From an uncultured Collinsella sp. (GTDB lineage: Bacteria > Actinomycetota > Coriobacteriia > Coriobacteriales > Coriobacteriaceae), in NCBI GenBank assembly GCA_947507155.1, contig CANNOC010000016.1:1-64000 (forward strand): DNA of 64,000 nt, read 5' to 3'. Shown piece after piece: positions 17,004-25,364 of the stretch; position 1 is the first letter of the stretch; each line of letters starts with the position of its first letter. The notes beneath the pieces are model-generated. The model was not told where the DNA came from. It searched no databases and saw only the letters and a list, made by a program, of their open reading frames with translations. The translations under genes were made by a program, and so were the position numbers.

Positions 17004-17126
17004 GGGACTCCTTTTGTTGCAGAACGGTTTCGTAAAAAGGATTCTGCTCCCAGATGTAGATGTAGTAAAGCGAATGTATCTTCAGTATGATTAAGAAATG
17101 CTAATGTTGGCAGAAAAAGCCCTGGC

Positions 17127-17152
17127 AAAACGTTTTACGCCTACATCGATGT
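17127..17152. promoter_or_regulatory. Palindromes in the EamA/LysR divergent promoter
   Basis: AAAACGTTTT near 17127-17136 and ACATCGATGT at 17143-17152 are perfect palindromes just upstream of the LysR start. The second touches its ribosome binding site. A GATGTAGATGTAG direct repeat also lies near 17054. Any of these could be the regulator's site; none is proven. Confidence 0.3.
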
Positions 17153-17161
17153 GGAGGCACG

Positions 17162-18028
17162 ATGACATCGCGGTATCAGATTGTTTGTATGGTGGTCGAT
17201 CGCGGAAGTCTTAAGGGCGCGGCCGATGAGCTGGGCTATACGCAAAGTGCGGTGAGCCAGGCCGTCAAGGCGCTCGAGCGCGAGTTAGGCACCACGCTTA
17301 TCGAGCGCGGAAAGCAGGGTGTGTCGCTTACACGCGACGGTAAACAATATCTGCCATACCTGCGCCAGATCGTGACCGCCGAGGCCGAGCTCGAGGGCAA
17401 GCGTCAGGAGCTGCTGGGGCTCTCCTCGACTGATATTCGCATCGCGACGTTTACCAACGTGAGCCGAACCGTGTTGCCGCGTGTGATCCGCGACTTTGGG
17501 GCGCTGCACCCGGGCGTACGCTTTACCCTCAAGCAGGGCGATTACACGCGCAACGCCCAGTGGGTGCACGATGGCGTGGTTGATTTTTGCTTTACGGCAC
17601 GCGGGTTTACCGCTGGGCTCGAGAAGCGCGTGGTCTATCACGACGAGTTGGTGGCATTGTTGCCGGCCGCGCATCCGCTGACGGCAAAGGAAAAGGTGAC
17701 ACTTGCCGACCTGGCGTCCGAGCCGTTTGTGCTGCTGGATGAGGGCGAACAGAGTCTGGTGCTCGATGCATTTGCGGCGCATGGGTTGTCGCCGCATGTG
17801 ACGAGTGAGGTGACCGACGACTACACCATCATGGCGATGGTGGAGGAGGGCCTAGGCGTGAGCATGCTGTATCGCCGTACCGTCGAGGGCATGCAGACCG
17901 ATATTCGCGTGCGTCCCATCGTGCATGCCCCCTCGCGCGACGTGGTGGCCGCCTGGCGCAGCTGGGACACCATGCCCATCGCCACGAGGCGCTTTATCGA
18001 CTATATGAGCTCGCATATTGTCAATTAA
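17162..18028 (+). CDS. LysR-family transcriptional regulator
   Basis: A 288-residue LysR protein. The N-terminal helix-turn-helix is GSLKGAADELGYTQSAVSQAVKALE, and the rest is the periplasmic-binding-like effector domain, with DDYTIMAMVEEGLGVSML near the end. It is divergent from the EamA transporter at 16101-17003, so that transporter is its likely target. It shares the DDYxIMAMVExGLGVS motif with the LysR at 61361. GTGGAGG precedes the start. Confidence 0.9.
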   Translation: MTSRYQIVCMVVDRGSLKGAADELGYTQSAVSQAVKALERELGTTLIERGKQGVSLTRDGKQYLPYLRQIVTAEAELEGKRQELLGLSSTDIRIATFTNVSRTVLPRVIRDFGALHPGVRFTLKQGDYTRNAQWVHDGVVDFCFTARGFTAGLEKRVVYHDELVALLPAAHPLTAKEKVTLADLASEPFVLLDEGEQSLVLDAFAAHGLSPHVTSEVTDDYTIMAMVEEGLGVSMLYRRTVEGMQTDIRVRPIVHAPSRDVVAAWRSWDTMPIATRRFIDYMSSHIVN

Positions 18029-18055
18029 TGACTGGCGTGGCGTTGAGCGCGGTGT

Positions 18056-19438
18056 TTAGCGGGCTGTCGCTTTGGCTTGGGTGGCGCGATAGGTGCGTGC
18101 CGGGTGGCAAAGTAGTACCGCCACGACCATAAAGAACGCCGTGGTGCCCAGGCTGATGGGGTAGACCATCATGATGTTCGCAAAGGTGCGGAAGTGCGGG
18201 AACACGCAGAACACCCAATAGAAGCGGATGCCGCAGACGCAGATCATGGTGATGAGGGCGGGCGTGAGCGAGATACCAAAGCCGCGTAGGTAGCCGGACA
18301 TGTTTTCGTAGAACATGCTAAAGGCGTACGCCGGGAAGATCGAACACACGCGGATATAGCCGATCGAGACGATGTTGGGATCGCTGTTGAACAGCGACAA
18401 GATCTCGCGCCCCAGGCCGACAATAACGATGATCGTGGTGAGTGCAACGATACCGCCTTCGACCAGGCAGACCTTGAGCGTTTTGGTGCAGCGGTCGATC
18501 TGGCGGGCACCGTGGTTTTGTCCCACAAAGGTGGTGCAAGCCTGGCTAAAGCTGTTGAGCAGGTTGTAGCATACGTACTCCAAGCTCATAGCGGCGCTCG
18601 ATGCCGCCATGACCTCGGTGCCCAGGCTGTTGATAGCAGACTGGATGATGATGTTGGCGACGGCAAAGACGGCGCTCTGGATGCCGGCGGGCAGGCCGAT
18701 CTTGACGATGCGCTTGAGGGCGACGGGGTCGATAGCCAGGTCGCGCGGGGTGACGCGGACGACGGAGTCGGTCTTGAGCAGGCGGATAAAGAGCGTAGCG
18801 GCGCTGACGGTGTAGGCGATGGCGGTGGCGATGGCGACGCCCGCGACGCCCCAGTGGAGTACGGGGACAAAGATGAGGTCCAGGCCAATGTTGAGGACGG
18901 TGGACACGGCAAGCGCCTGCAGCGGCATGCGGGTGATGCCGACGGAGCGGAAGATCGCGGCCTCAAAGTTGTAAAGCAAGATCGAGGGCATGCTGAGCAA
19001 AAAGACGCGTAGGTAGAGCGAAGCGAGCGGCATGGTTTCGGCGGGAACGTTGAGCGCGGCGAGCATGGGCTCGGCAAAGATCTCGCCCAGTGCGATGACG
19101 ACAAAGCCCACAAGTGCCATAAGAATCGAGGTATGGACGGCGCGTTTGACCATGTTCTGATCGTTGCGGCCGATAGCGTTGGCGATGACCACGTTGGAGC
19201 CAAGCGACATGCCAATAAACAGGTTGAGCATAAGACTGGTAAGCGGAACATTGGAGCCGACCGCCGCCATGGCGAGGGTTCCCTGGTCGCCCGAGAAGTT
19301 ACCGATGATGACCGTGGCGATGAGGTTCGACAGTTGCTCCAAGATGCTCGTGGCGGCCACAGGGAAGGCGAACAGGGGAACATTGCGCCACAGCGATCCG
19401 GTGGTCATGTCAATGTGCTTAGATACGGTGTCAGCCAT
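18056..19438 (-). CDS. MATE-family efflux transporter
   Basis: A 460-residue protein with about twelve membrane helices in two homologous halves of the MATE family (VAATSILEQLSNLIATVIIGNF in the first; CYNLLNSFSQACTTFVGQNHGA in the second). MATE proteins expel drugs or metabolites using Na+ or H+. The substrate is unknown. The start lies next to GAGAG. The gap upstream holds one near-match (19443-19457) to the 15-bp array repeat and the perfect palindrome at 19503-19560. Confidence 0.9.
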   Translation of the reverse strand: MADTVSKHIDMTTGSLWRNVPLFAFPVAATSILEQLSNLIATVIIGNFSGDQGTLAMAAVGSNVPLTSLMLNLFIGMSLGSNVVIANAIGRNDQNMVKRAVHTSILMALVGFVVIALGEIFAEPMLAALNVPAETMPLASLYLRVFLLSMPSILLYNFEAAIFRSVGITRMPLQALAVSTVLNIGLDLIFVPVLHWGVAGVAIATAIAYTVSAATLFIRLLKTDSVVRVTPRDLAIDPVALKRIVKIGLPAGIQSAVFAVANIIIQSAINSLGTEVMAASSAAMSLEYVCYNLLNSFSQACTTFVGQNHGARQIDRCTKTLKVCLVEGGIVALTTIIVIVGLGREILSLFNSDPNIVSIGYIRVCSIFPAYAFSMFYENMSGYLRGFGISLTPALITMICVCGIRFYWVFCVFPHFRTFANIMMVYPISLGTTAFFMVVAVLLCHPARTYRATQAKATAR

Positions 19439-19502
19439 ACGCTCTCAATCTCTAACATGCTCTTTTGTGCTTATTTGCGCAGACGATGATACCCCTAATC
19501 GC

Positions 19503-19560
19503 CTAGTCATTGGGGACGTTCTAAAACGATTACTCATTCAAGAACGTCCCCAATGACTAG
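19503..19560. repeat. Perfect 20-bp inverted repeat with GGGGACGTTCT core
   Basis: Arms at 19503-19522 and 19541-19560 match perfectly across an 18-base loop, between the divergent MATE and rlmA-type genes. The right arm recurs at 17-35. The GGGGAC/GTCCCC core links it to the other intergenic palindromes in the window. Confidence 0.8.
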
Positions 19561-19616
19561 GCGGGGAAGGCGTGCGACAATGGTGGGCGTTGTGTTGTTC
19601 GCGCTAAGGAGTTGCC

Positions 19617-20432
19617 ATGTTGTTGTGTCCCGTTTGCCATGAGCCGCTGGTGGATGACGAACGCGGTGCTGCATGCGCGGGTGGGCACCGGTTTGACCGT
19701 GCGCGCGAGGGCTATCTATATCTCCTGCGCTCGTCCAAGAGCGGCGACTCCATGGGCGATCCCAAGTCGCAGGCACGCAGCCGTCGCGACTTTCTGAACC
19801 GCGGTTACTATGCGCCGTTGCGCGATGCGATGGTCGAGCTGGTGCGCGAGCGGGTGTCTGGACGTGCCGCGTCTACGAACTGCCCCATGACGTTGCTCGA
19901 TATTTGCTGTGGCGAGGGCTACTACACCAGCGCCATGGGTGCGGTGCCGGGCGTGGATGCTTACGGCTTTGACCTGGGCAAAGAGATGGTGCGCCTTGCC
20001 GCCAAGCGCGGCGATGCGACCTACTTCGTGGCCAACATGAAGGACATCCCCGTGGCCGATGGCACCTTCGATATGGTGACCGAGCTCTTCGCTCCCTTTA
20101 ACGAGCGCGAATTTGCCCGCGTGCTGGCTCCAGAGGGCTCACTCTATACCGTGGTGCCGGGTGCCCGTCATCTCTTTGGGCTCAAGGAGGTGCTCTACGA
20201 TACGCCGTACCTTAACGATGAGAAGCTGCCGAAGACCACCGAGCTCGAGTTGGTCGGAACGCAGCGGGTGTCTGCGAACATTACGCTCCAGACCCAGGCA
20301 GACATCGAGGCGGTGTTCCAGATGACGCCGTACTACTACCGCACACGCCCTGCCGACAAAGAGCGCCTGGCAAACCTGGATACCCTTCAAACCGACATCG
20401 ACTTCATCATCGCCGAGTACCGCCACAGCTAA
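19617..20432 (+). CDS. RlmA-family 23S rRNA (guanine-N1)-methyltransferase
   Basis: A 271-residue SAM-dependent methyltransferase with the RlmA plan. An N-terminal zinc-binding module has CPVC at residues 4-7 and C19/H23 in AACAGGHRFD. The linker GDSMGDPKSQARSRRDFLNRGYY follows, then the Rossmann motif LDICCGEGYYT. Gram-negative RlmA(I) methylates G745 and Gram-positive RlmA(II)/TlrB methylates G748 of 23S rRNA. In an actinobacterium G748 is the likelier target, but this is inference. CTAAGGAG precedes the start. A palindrome begins two bases after the stop. Confidence 0.87.
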   Translation: MLLCPVCHEPLVDDERGAACAGGHRFDRAREGYLYLLRSSKSGDSMGDPKSQARSRRDFLNRGYYAPLRDAMVELVRERVSGRAASTNCPMTLLDICCGEGYYTSAMGAVPGVDAYGFDLGKEMVRLAAKRGDATYFVANMKDIPVADGTFDMVTELFAPFNEREFARVLAPEGSLYTVVPGARHLFGLKEVLYDTPYLNDEKLPKTTELELVGTQRVSANITLQTQADIEAVFQMTPYYYRTRPADKERLANLDTLQTDIDFIIAEYRHS

Positions 20433-20433
20433 C

Positions 20434-20470
20434 AACCTGCCAAAAAGGGACAGGTTTGTTTTGGCAGGTT
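20434..20470. repeat. Palindrome with AAAAAGGGACAGG core after the rlmA-type gene
   Basis: AACCTGCCAAAA (20434-20445) and TTTTGGCAGGTT (20459-20470) are perfect arms. The core is nearly identical to the element at 45240-45274. It begins two bases after a stop codon. Confidence 0.75.
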
Positions 20471-20486
20471 TTATCTGGGCAAACGT

Positions 20487-20524
20487 AAAGGGCCGACCGC
20501 GGAGATGCGCGATCGGCCCTTTTT
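20487..20524 (+). terminator. Intrinsic terminator
   Basis: AAAGGGCCGA (20487-20496) pairs with TCGGCCCTTT (20513-20522), followed by TTAG. It lies between the rlmA-type gene and the converging membrane-protein gene and could serve both. Confidence 0.8.
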
Positions 20525-20560
20525 AGTTGCTTGGCTGCAGAGGTTATGAGAAACGGGCGC

Positions 20561-20962
20561 TTACAGGCGGTCCTTGTTCTCGGCCTTAACGGCGTGCGCC
20601 TGCTGAACAAAGAACAGGTCGTACACCACGATGACAAAGGCGCCAAAGTTGATGGCGTCGCCGCCAAACGCGGGAAGTGTGAGCGCCGCTTGGGCAAGCG
20701 TGGCGACCGCGGCAACAATACCGAGCTTAAACGCGCCGTCCACCTGCGAAGGCTTGTTGGCGCCCTTGATACCGGCGACGCCTGCGGCAAGGTCGACGAG
20801 ACCCTTGGCGATAAGCACGACCGCTGTGAGCGTGGCGTACGAACCGTACGTGGAATCGAGACCGCCCGTGGCGATACCGACGCCGGCGGTGACGAGGCTG
20901 GCGATGCCCAAAACAAAGTAGATGAGAGCAAGGATTTTGAGAGTCTTGCGAGTGAAGCTCAT
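20561..20962 (-). CDS. Small four-helix membrane protein of unknown function
   Basis: 133 residues with four hydrophobic helices (starting ILALIYFVLGIASLV, then YATLTAVVLIAKGLVDLAAG). A short GIKGANKPSQ loop and a charged tail ending AVKAENKDRL complete it. I do not recognise a characterised family; it resembles generic DUF membrane proteins of gut actinobacteria. The start at 20962 has AAAGGACC upstream; an in-frame start at 21031 lies further out without such a site. Confidence 0.6.
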   Translation of the reverse strand: MSFTRKTLKILALIYFVLGIASLVTAGVGIATGGLDSTYGSYATLTAVVLIAKGLVDLAAGVAGIKGANKPSQVDGAFKLGIVAAVATLAQAALTLPAFGGDAINFGAFVIVVYDLFFVQQAHAVKAENKDRL

Positions 20963-21195
20963 GGCTGGTCCTTTCGATACGAGTACGCCAACTTGGCGCA
21001 CCCAATGTACTGCACATATGGTGAAGCACATTGTAGTTCAACGCAGCGATGCATGCGCCTGAAAGCGCTTTGAGCCCGCGCGGCCCAACCCAACCTTTCA
21101 AAAAGGAAAGCTGGACGTAAGCCAAATCGATGGCAGCTCATGTGCAGCGCTGCGATGATGAGGCCGTAACAAGGAGCTGGTCTCAAGGAGGAGTC

Positions 21196-21339
21196 ATGAT
21201 GTACGGAGCAGAGCAAGTACGAGAGCCGCGGTCGCTGGGAAGGCGCATGAGCGATTCTGTGATCGCTGCCGTGTGCACGGGGTTGATGGCGGTGCTTTGC
21301 ATTGGGATGCTGTGGGCCATGTCGCATGTGGGACAATAG
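21196..21339 (+). CDS. Short single-helix membrane protein
   Basis: A 47-residue ORF starting MMYGAEQVREPRSLGRRMSD, followed by one hydrophobic helix (VIAAVCTGLMAVLCIGMLW). The strong AAGGAGGAG site at 21185-21193 directly precedes the ATG, which is the main reason to believe it is translated. Function is unknown. It lies 63 bases upstream of rsmJ on the same strand. Confidence 0.5.
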   Translation: MMYGAEQVREPRSLGRRMSDSVIAAVCTGLMAVLCIGMLWAMSHVGQ

Positions 21340-21402
21340 CGGACGGTTGGGTGCTGGCATAAACGGCGCCCCGCGTATTCGTTTGTTTATTAAGGAGTGT
21401 CC

Positions 21403-22107
21403 ATGGGCGTCGTCGATCCCTTTTCTGTTGCTCGGGCCGCGGGGCTTGAGCTGACCGGGAAGCCCGAGGGCCTCACGCTCACCGACGGCTCGATGGAGCT
21501 GCGAGCCGATTTTGCCCGCATGCTGCCACGACTCAAGCAAGGCCGTCTGCAGCAAGAGCTGCTGGTAAAGGCTGCGCGCGCAAAAGGCATCGAGAGCCCA
21601 TGGGCGATTGACGCCACGGCAGGCTTTGGCGAGGATTCGCTGCTGCTGGCGGCCGCGGGCTTTGCCGTCGACCTGTATGAGCAGGATTGCGTGATCGCGG
21701 CGCTCCTCAAGGATGCCCTGGATCGCGCGGCAGATGATCCGGCGCTTGCGGCTGCCGTGTTACGCATGCGCTTACATGCGGGCGAGGACAGCATTGCCGG
21801 CCTTCGCCATGTAGCTGAGCTGATCGGTCAGGGCGAGCTTGCCGCTCCCGACGTGGTGTATCTGGACCCCATGTTTCCCGGGCGCACCAAGAGCGCGGCG
21901 GTCAAAAAGAAGTTCCAACTCTTGCACCATCTGGAACAGCCGTGCGCCGATGAGGAGTCGCTGGTCGAAGCTGCGCTTGCGGTGCACCCGCGCAAGGTGG
22001 TTATCAAGCGGCCGGTGAAGGGGCCACTGCTTGCCGGCGTTAAGCCGAGCTATCAACTTGCGGGCAAGGCCGTTCGTTACGATGTGTTGGTGCCGCCGCG
22101 CCCGTAG
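21403..22107 (+). CDS. rsmJ: 16S rRNA (guanine1516-N2)-methyltransferase RsmJ-like
   Basis: About 234 residues of the RsmJ (YhiQ) family, a SAM-dependent methyltransferase acting on G1516 of 16S rRNA in Escherichia coli. DATAGFGEDSLLLAAAG is motif I, YLDPMFPGRTKSA contains the catalytic DPMFP motif, and KRPVKGPLLAG follows as in the family. TAAGGAG five bases before the ATG at 21403 sets the start; a GTG at 21397 overlaps that site. The N-terminal part is shorter than in proteobacterial RsmJ. Confidence 0.85.
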   Translation: MGVVDPFSVARAAGLELTGKPEGLTLTDGSMELRADFARMLPRLKQGRLQQELLVKAARAKGIESPWAIDATAGFGEDSLLLAAAGFAVDLYEQDCVIAALLKDALDRAADDPALAAAVLRMRLHAGEDSIAGLRHVAELIGQGELAAPDVVYLDPMFPGRTKSAAVKKKFQLLHHLEQPCADEESLVEAALAVHPRKVVIKRPVKGPLLAGVKPSYQLAGKAVRYDVLVPPRP

Positions 22108-22155
22108 CTTGCGTGCGATGGTTGGCGCTCCGTCAGTGCCGTGCCGATGCGGGGT

Positions 22156-22452
22156 CTATTTCCAAGGGTGCGACGTCAGGTGCCAGCCGCCGCAGTATTC
22201 GCATTTGTAGCAGGCCAAACCGCGCCGCCCGCGGTTTTCGCAGTCGGCCATAACGGCCTCGGCCTCGGCGCGCGTGTCGTAACGGTTTTTGCGCTCGCAC
22301 GACTTGTAGCGCCAGGCTTCATCGCGCTCGGCATCCAGGGCGTCGCGGCGCTCATCCTCGCGCGCAAACAGGTCGCTCATATCGCCGCCGGTGGCAGCGC
22401 CCAAAAACTCGCTTTTGGCCTTTGACCAGGCGGCTCGCTTTTTGCTCCCCAT
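22156..22452 (-). CDS. Small zinc-finger-like protein of unknown function
   Basis: 98 residues, highly charged, with repeated alanine and basic residues in the first half. The C-terminal motif CYKCEYCGGWHLTS provides three cysteines and a histidine for metal binding, and further cysteines lie at KSCERK and ADCENR. A nucleic-acid role is possible but not shown. I chose the ATG at 22452, with GGAGAGAGG about ten bases upstream. It converges with rsmJ. Confidence 0.6.
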   Translation of the reverse strand: MGSKKRAAWSKAKSEFLGAATGGDMSDLFAREDERRDALDAERDEAWRYKSCERKNRYDTRAEAEAVMADCENRGRRGLACYKCEYCGGWHLTSHPWK

Positions 22453-22529
22453 CTGCTTCGCGCCTCTCTCCAAACGTTGGTATCATTGCTCAATCAAAGT
22501 GATACCAATAAACGTGAGGTCGCCGCGTG

Positions 22530-23018
22530 ATGATCAGAAAAACCCTCGATACCGACATTCCCGCCGTCATGGCTATCTATGACGCCGCCCGCGCCTTTAT
22601 GCGCGCGCATGGCAACGCCACGCAGTGGCCCGAGGGCACGCCTTCGGCCGAGCAACTGGCTGCCGATATTGCCGCTGGCGGCAGTTACGTGTGCGAAGTC
22701 GACGGTCGCGTGGTGGCGACGTTTGCCTTTCTGCCGGGGCCGGACAGTTCCTACGATGTGATCGAGGGCGGCCAGTGGCGCAGCGACGCCCCGTATGCTG
22801 TGCTGCACCGTGTGGCGTCCGATGGCACCGCGCACGGTATCGCGGCTGCGATGTTTGCCTTTGCCAAGGAACGCGCCGATCACCTGCGCATCGACACGCA
22901 TCAGGACAACCTGCCCATGCAGGGAGCCATCGCCAAGGCCGGGTTTAAGCGCGCCGGTATCGTATATGTGTCGGACGGTACGCCGCGCGTCGCGTTTGAT
23001 TGGCTGCGCGAGGCATAA
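22530..23018 (+). CDS. GNAT-family N-acetyltransferase
   Basis: 162 residues of the GNAT fold, which transfers acetyl from acetyl-CoA to an amine. The beta-strand VAYV-like core appears as YAVLHRVASDGTAHGIAAAMF. The acetyl-CoA loop is less canonical than Q/RxxGxG/A. RIDTHQDNLPMQGAIAKAGF is the usual late GNAT motif. Substrate is unknown. A GTG at 22527 is an alternative start; GAGG at 22516-22519 fits either. A perfect terminator follows. Confidence 0.8.
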   Translation: MIRKTLDTDIPAVMAIYDAARAFMRAHGNATQWPEGTPSAEQLAADIAAGGSYVCEVDGRVVATFAFLPGPDSSYDVIEGGQWRSDAPYAVLHRVASDGTAHGIAAAMFAFAKERADHLRIDTHQDNLPMQGAIAKAGFKRAGIVYVSDGTPRVAFDWLREA

Positions 23019-23047
23019 AGGCCGAGCCACATACCAGCGTTTTACCA

Positions 23048-23073
23048 AAAATGGCCCCGGGTGGGGCCATTTT
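23048..23073 (+). terminator. Intrinsic terminator after the GNAT gene
   Basis: AAAATGGCCCC (23048-23058) pairs perfectly with GGGGCCATTTT (23063-23073) around a GGGT loop. With A and T on opposite sides it could work in both directions. Confidence 0.8.
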
Positions 23074-23267
23074 CGATTACTACGCTGTTTTGAAAGCCGG
23101 CTTTCGCAAGGCGCGAACCTACGAAAATCGCTGCGCGGCAACGCGGGGCGATGAGCTCGGTCGGGGGATAGGGCTCGCTTCGCCCGCCGGCCCGTACATT
23201 GTATCATCCAGTGTGGAACGAGGATGCCCGTTGCCGCGTGCGATGGGCTTGCAATAAGAGGAGAGCC

Positions 23268-25271
23268 ATGTCGAAGCAAGCGGTCGTTGGAATCTTGGCG
23301 CATGTCGATGCCGGCAAGACCACGCTGGCCGAGGCCATGTTGTTCAACGCGGGTCGCATTCGCAAGCGCGGCCGCGTGGACGATGGCGATTCGCATCTGG
23401 ACACGAACGCGATCGAGCGTGAGCGTGGCATTACGATCTTCTCGTCGCAGGCCGTGCTCGACCATGGCGATACCCACGTCATGCTCGTGGATGCGCCGGG
23501 GCATGTCGATTTTTCTGCCGAGGCGGAGCGCACGCTGCGCGCGCTCGACTACGCGATTTTGGTTGTGGGTGCCAACGATGGCGTACAGGGTCATACCGAA
23601 ACCCTGTGGCGCCTGCTTGCGCGCTATGACATCCCGACGTTCATCTATGTCAATAAAATCGATTTGGAGAATCCCGGCCGCGATGTTTTGCTGGCACAAC
23701 TTGGGCAACGTCTCTCCGAGGGCTGCTTGGATGCCAGCGAACTGCTGGCGGGCGGGGCCGTTCAGGAGGACGCTGCCGCGTTAGACGAAGAAGCGCTCGA
23801 GGAGTTTCTTGAGGCGGGCGAGCTTTCTGTCGCAACGCTGTCGCGCATGGTTGCCGAGCGCAAACTCTTTCCCTGCTTTGCCGGGTCGGCGCTCAAGGAC
23901 CAAGGCGTGGACGAGCTGCTGGACGGCATATGCGCGCTGATGCGTGAACAGGCATGGCTTCCGGAGTTTGCCGCGCGCGTCTATCGTGTCAGCCGCGGGG
24001 ATCGCGGCGAGCGCTTGGCTTGGGTTAAAGTGACCGGCGGCACGCTGCATGCCAAGCAGATGATTGACGGACGTTCCGGCGCCGAGGCATGGGAGCAGAA
24101 GGTCGATCAGGTACGCATCTATAACGGCGAAAAGTATGAGCTTGCCCAAGAAGTTGCTGCTGGCGGTATTTGTGCTGTGACGGGTCTTGCGCATGTTCGC
24201 CCAGGGGACGCCCTGGGCGCGGAGCCCGCGGGCGATGCGCCCGTCATTGCGCCGGTCCTCACCTATACGGTGCTTCCGGGCGAACACGATGTCCATGCGG
24301 TGTTCAAAGCGTTGACTGAGCTGGCGGACGAAGATCCCATGCTCGGCGTAAGCTGGAATACGCATCTAGAGCAGATTCATTTGCAGTTGATGGGCGCTGT
24401 GCAACTCGAGGTCGTGCAGCGGGTGTTGGCCGATCGTTTTGGCCTTTCGGTTGCGTTTGAGTCTGGCGGCATTCTCTATAAGGAGACTATTTCGCAGCCG
24501 GTCGAGGGCGTGGGCCACTTTGAGCCACTGCGCCACTATGCCGAGGTGCATTTGCGCCTGGAGCCGTTGCCAGCGGGTTCGGGCGTGCAGTTTGGCACCG
24601 TGACCTCGACCGACGAGCTCGATCTTAACTGGCAGCGTTTGGCACTCACCAACGCCATGGAGCGCGATCATCTGGGCGTGCTGACCGGCTCGCCCATCAC
24701 CGATGTGCGCATTACACTCACGGGTGGCCGCGCGCATGCCAAACACACCGAGGGCGGCGATTTTCGCCAGGCCACGTACCGCGCGATTCGCCAGGGACTC
24801 ATGCAGGCGCGTGAGGCCGGCGCGGCGGTGCTGTTGGAGCCGTGGTATCGCTTTGAGCTCGAGGTACCGGGGGAGTGCGTGGGCCGGGCGCTCTCGGATG
24901 CCACGCGCATGGGTGCCGAGTACGAGCCACCGGCGATGGCGGGAGACCGGGCAAAGCTTGTGGGTCGCGTGCCGGCATCCGAAGTGCAGGATTATGCGCT
25001 GGAGGTGGCTGCCTACACGAGCGGTCGCGGGCATCTGTACCTGGAGTTCGCCGGTTATGCGGCTTGCCATGATGCCGAGCGCGTAATCGAGACGGCCGCC
25101 TATGAGCCCGAGGCCGATCTGCCCAACACGCCCGATTCGGTCTTTTGCTCTCACGGCGCCGGTTACACGGTCAAATGGTACGACGTACCCGCCGCGGCGC
25201 ACGTAAAGATCGATCCCGACACCTTTCGCCCCTGGCGAGCAGCAGACGCCGAGTTTTTCGGCCATAGGTGA
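23268..25271 (+). CDS. EF-G / TetM-like translational GTPase
   Basis: A 667-residue translation factor GTPase related to ribosomal protection proteins. G1 is AHVDAGKTT, switch I has ERERGITIFSS, G3 is DAPGHVDF and G4 is NKID. The later domains follow the TetM/EF-G order, with a domain IV-like YKETISQPVEGVGHFEP and a C-terminal REVQ-like region. It is the same length class as TetM (about 640). However, the domain IV tip and overall sequence differ, so I do not call it a tetracycline resistance gene. AAGAGGAG precedes the ATG at 23268; an upstream in-frame start at 23199 has no site. It may protect or rescue ribosomes. Confidence 0.8.
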   Translation: MSKQAVVGILAHVDAGKTTLAEAMLFNAGRIRKRGRVDDGDSHLDTNAIERERGITIFSSQAVLDHGDTHVMLVDAPGHVDFSAEAERTLRALDYAILVVGANDGVQGHTETLWRLLARYDIPTFIYVNKIDLENPGRDVLLAQLGQRLSEGCLDASELLAGGAVQEDAAALDEEALEEFLEAGELSVATLSRMVAERKLFPCFAGSALKDQGVDELLDGICALMREQAWLPEFAARVYRVSRGDRGERLAWVKVTGGTLHAKQMIDGRSGAEAWEQKVDQVRIYNGEKYELAQEVAAGGICAVTGLAHVRPGDALGAEPAGDAPVIAPVLTYTVLPGEHDVHAVFKALTELADEDPMLGVSWNTHLEQIHLQLMGAVQLEVVQRVLADRFGLSVAFESGGILYKETISQPVEGVGHFEPLRHYAEVHLRLEPLPAGSGVQFGTVTSTDELDLNWQRLALTNAMERDHLGVLTGSPITDVRITLTGGRAHAKHTEGGDFRQATYRAIRQGLMQAREAGAAVLLEPWYRFELEVPGECVGRALSDATRMGAEYEPPAMAGDRAKLVGRVPASEVQDYALEVAAYTSGRGHLYLEFAGYAACHDAERVIETAAYEPEADLPNTPDSVFCSHGAGYTVKWYDVPAAAHVKIDPDTFRPWRAADAEFFGHR

Positions 25272-25292
25272 TAGAGGGTCAGTTCCTTTGTC
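25270..25292. repeat. Decayed GGGTCAG-core palindrome after the GTPase gene
   Basis: GATAGAGGGTCAGTTCCTTTG closely follows the palindrome at 34495-34529 (GACAAAGGGTCAGTCCCTTT) but has lost arm pairing. It overlaps the stop codon, matching the usual position of this family. Confidence 0.4.
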
Positions 25293-25300
25293 GTATGCTA

Positions 25301-25331
25301 TTGGTGTAACTCGGTGCAAGTTGGTATAACT
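25301..25331 (+). promoter_or_regulatory. Two direct repeats 20 bp apart upstream of the first ATPase gene
   Basis: TTGGTGTAACT (25301-25311) and TTGGTATAACT (25321-25331) are spaced by exactly 20 bp, two helical turns, in the promoter region of the ATPase at 25365. A copy of this stretch survives at 34207-34230. They may be regulator sites. Confidence 0.45.
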
Positions 25332-25364
25332 ATTACCAGGGTTTGCCAATCCGAGGAGGCCGAC

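Noticed and set aside
23268-25271. Named tetracycline resistance gene (tetM/tetW/tetO)
   Set aside because: Motifs fit the ribosomal protection family, but the sequence diverges from the known mobile genes and the composition is that of the core chromosome.
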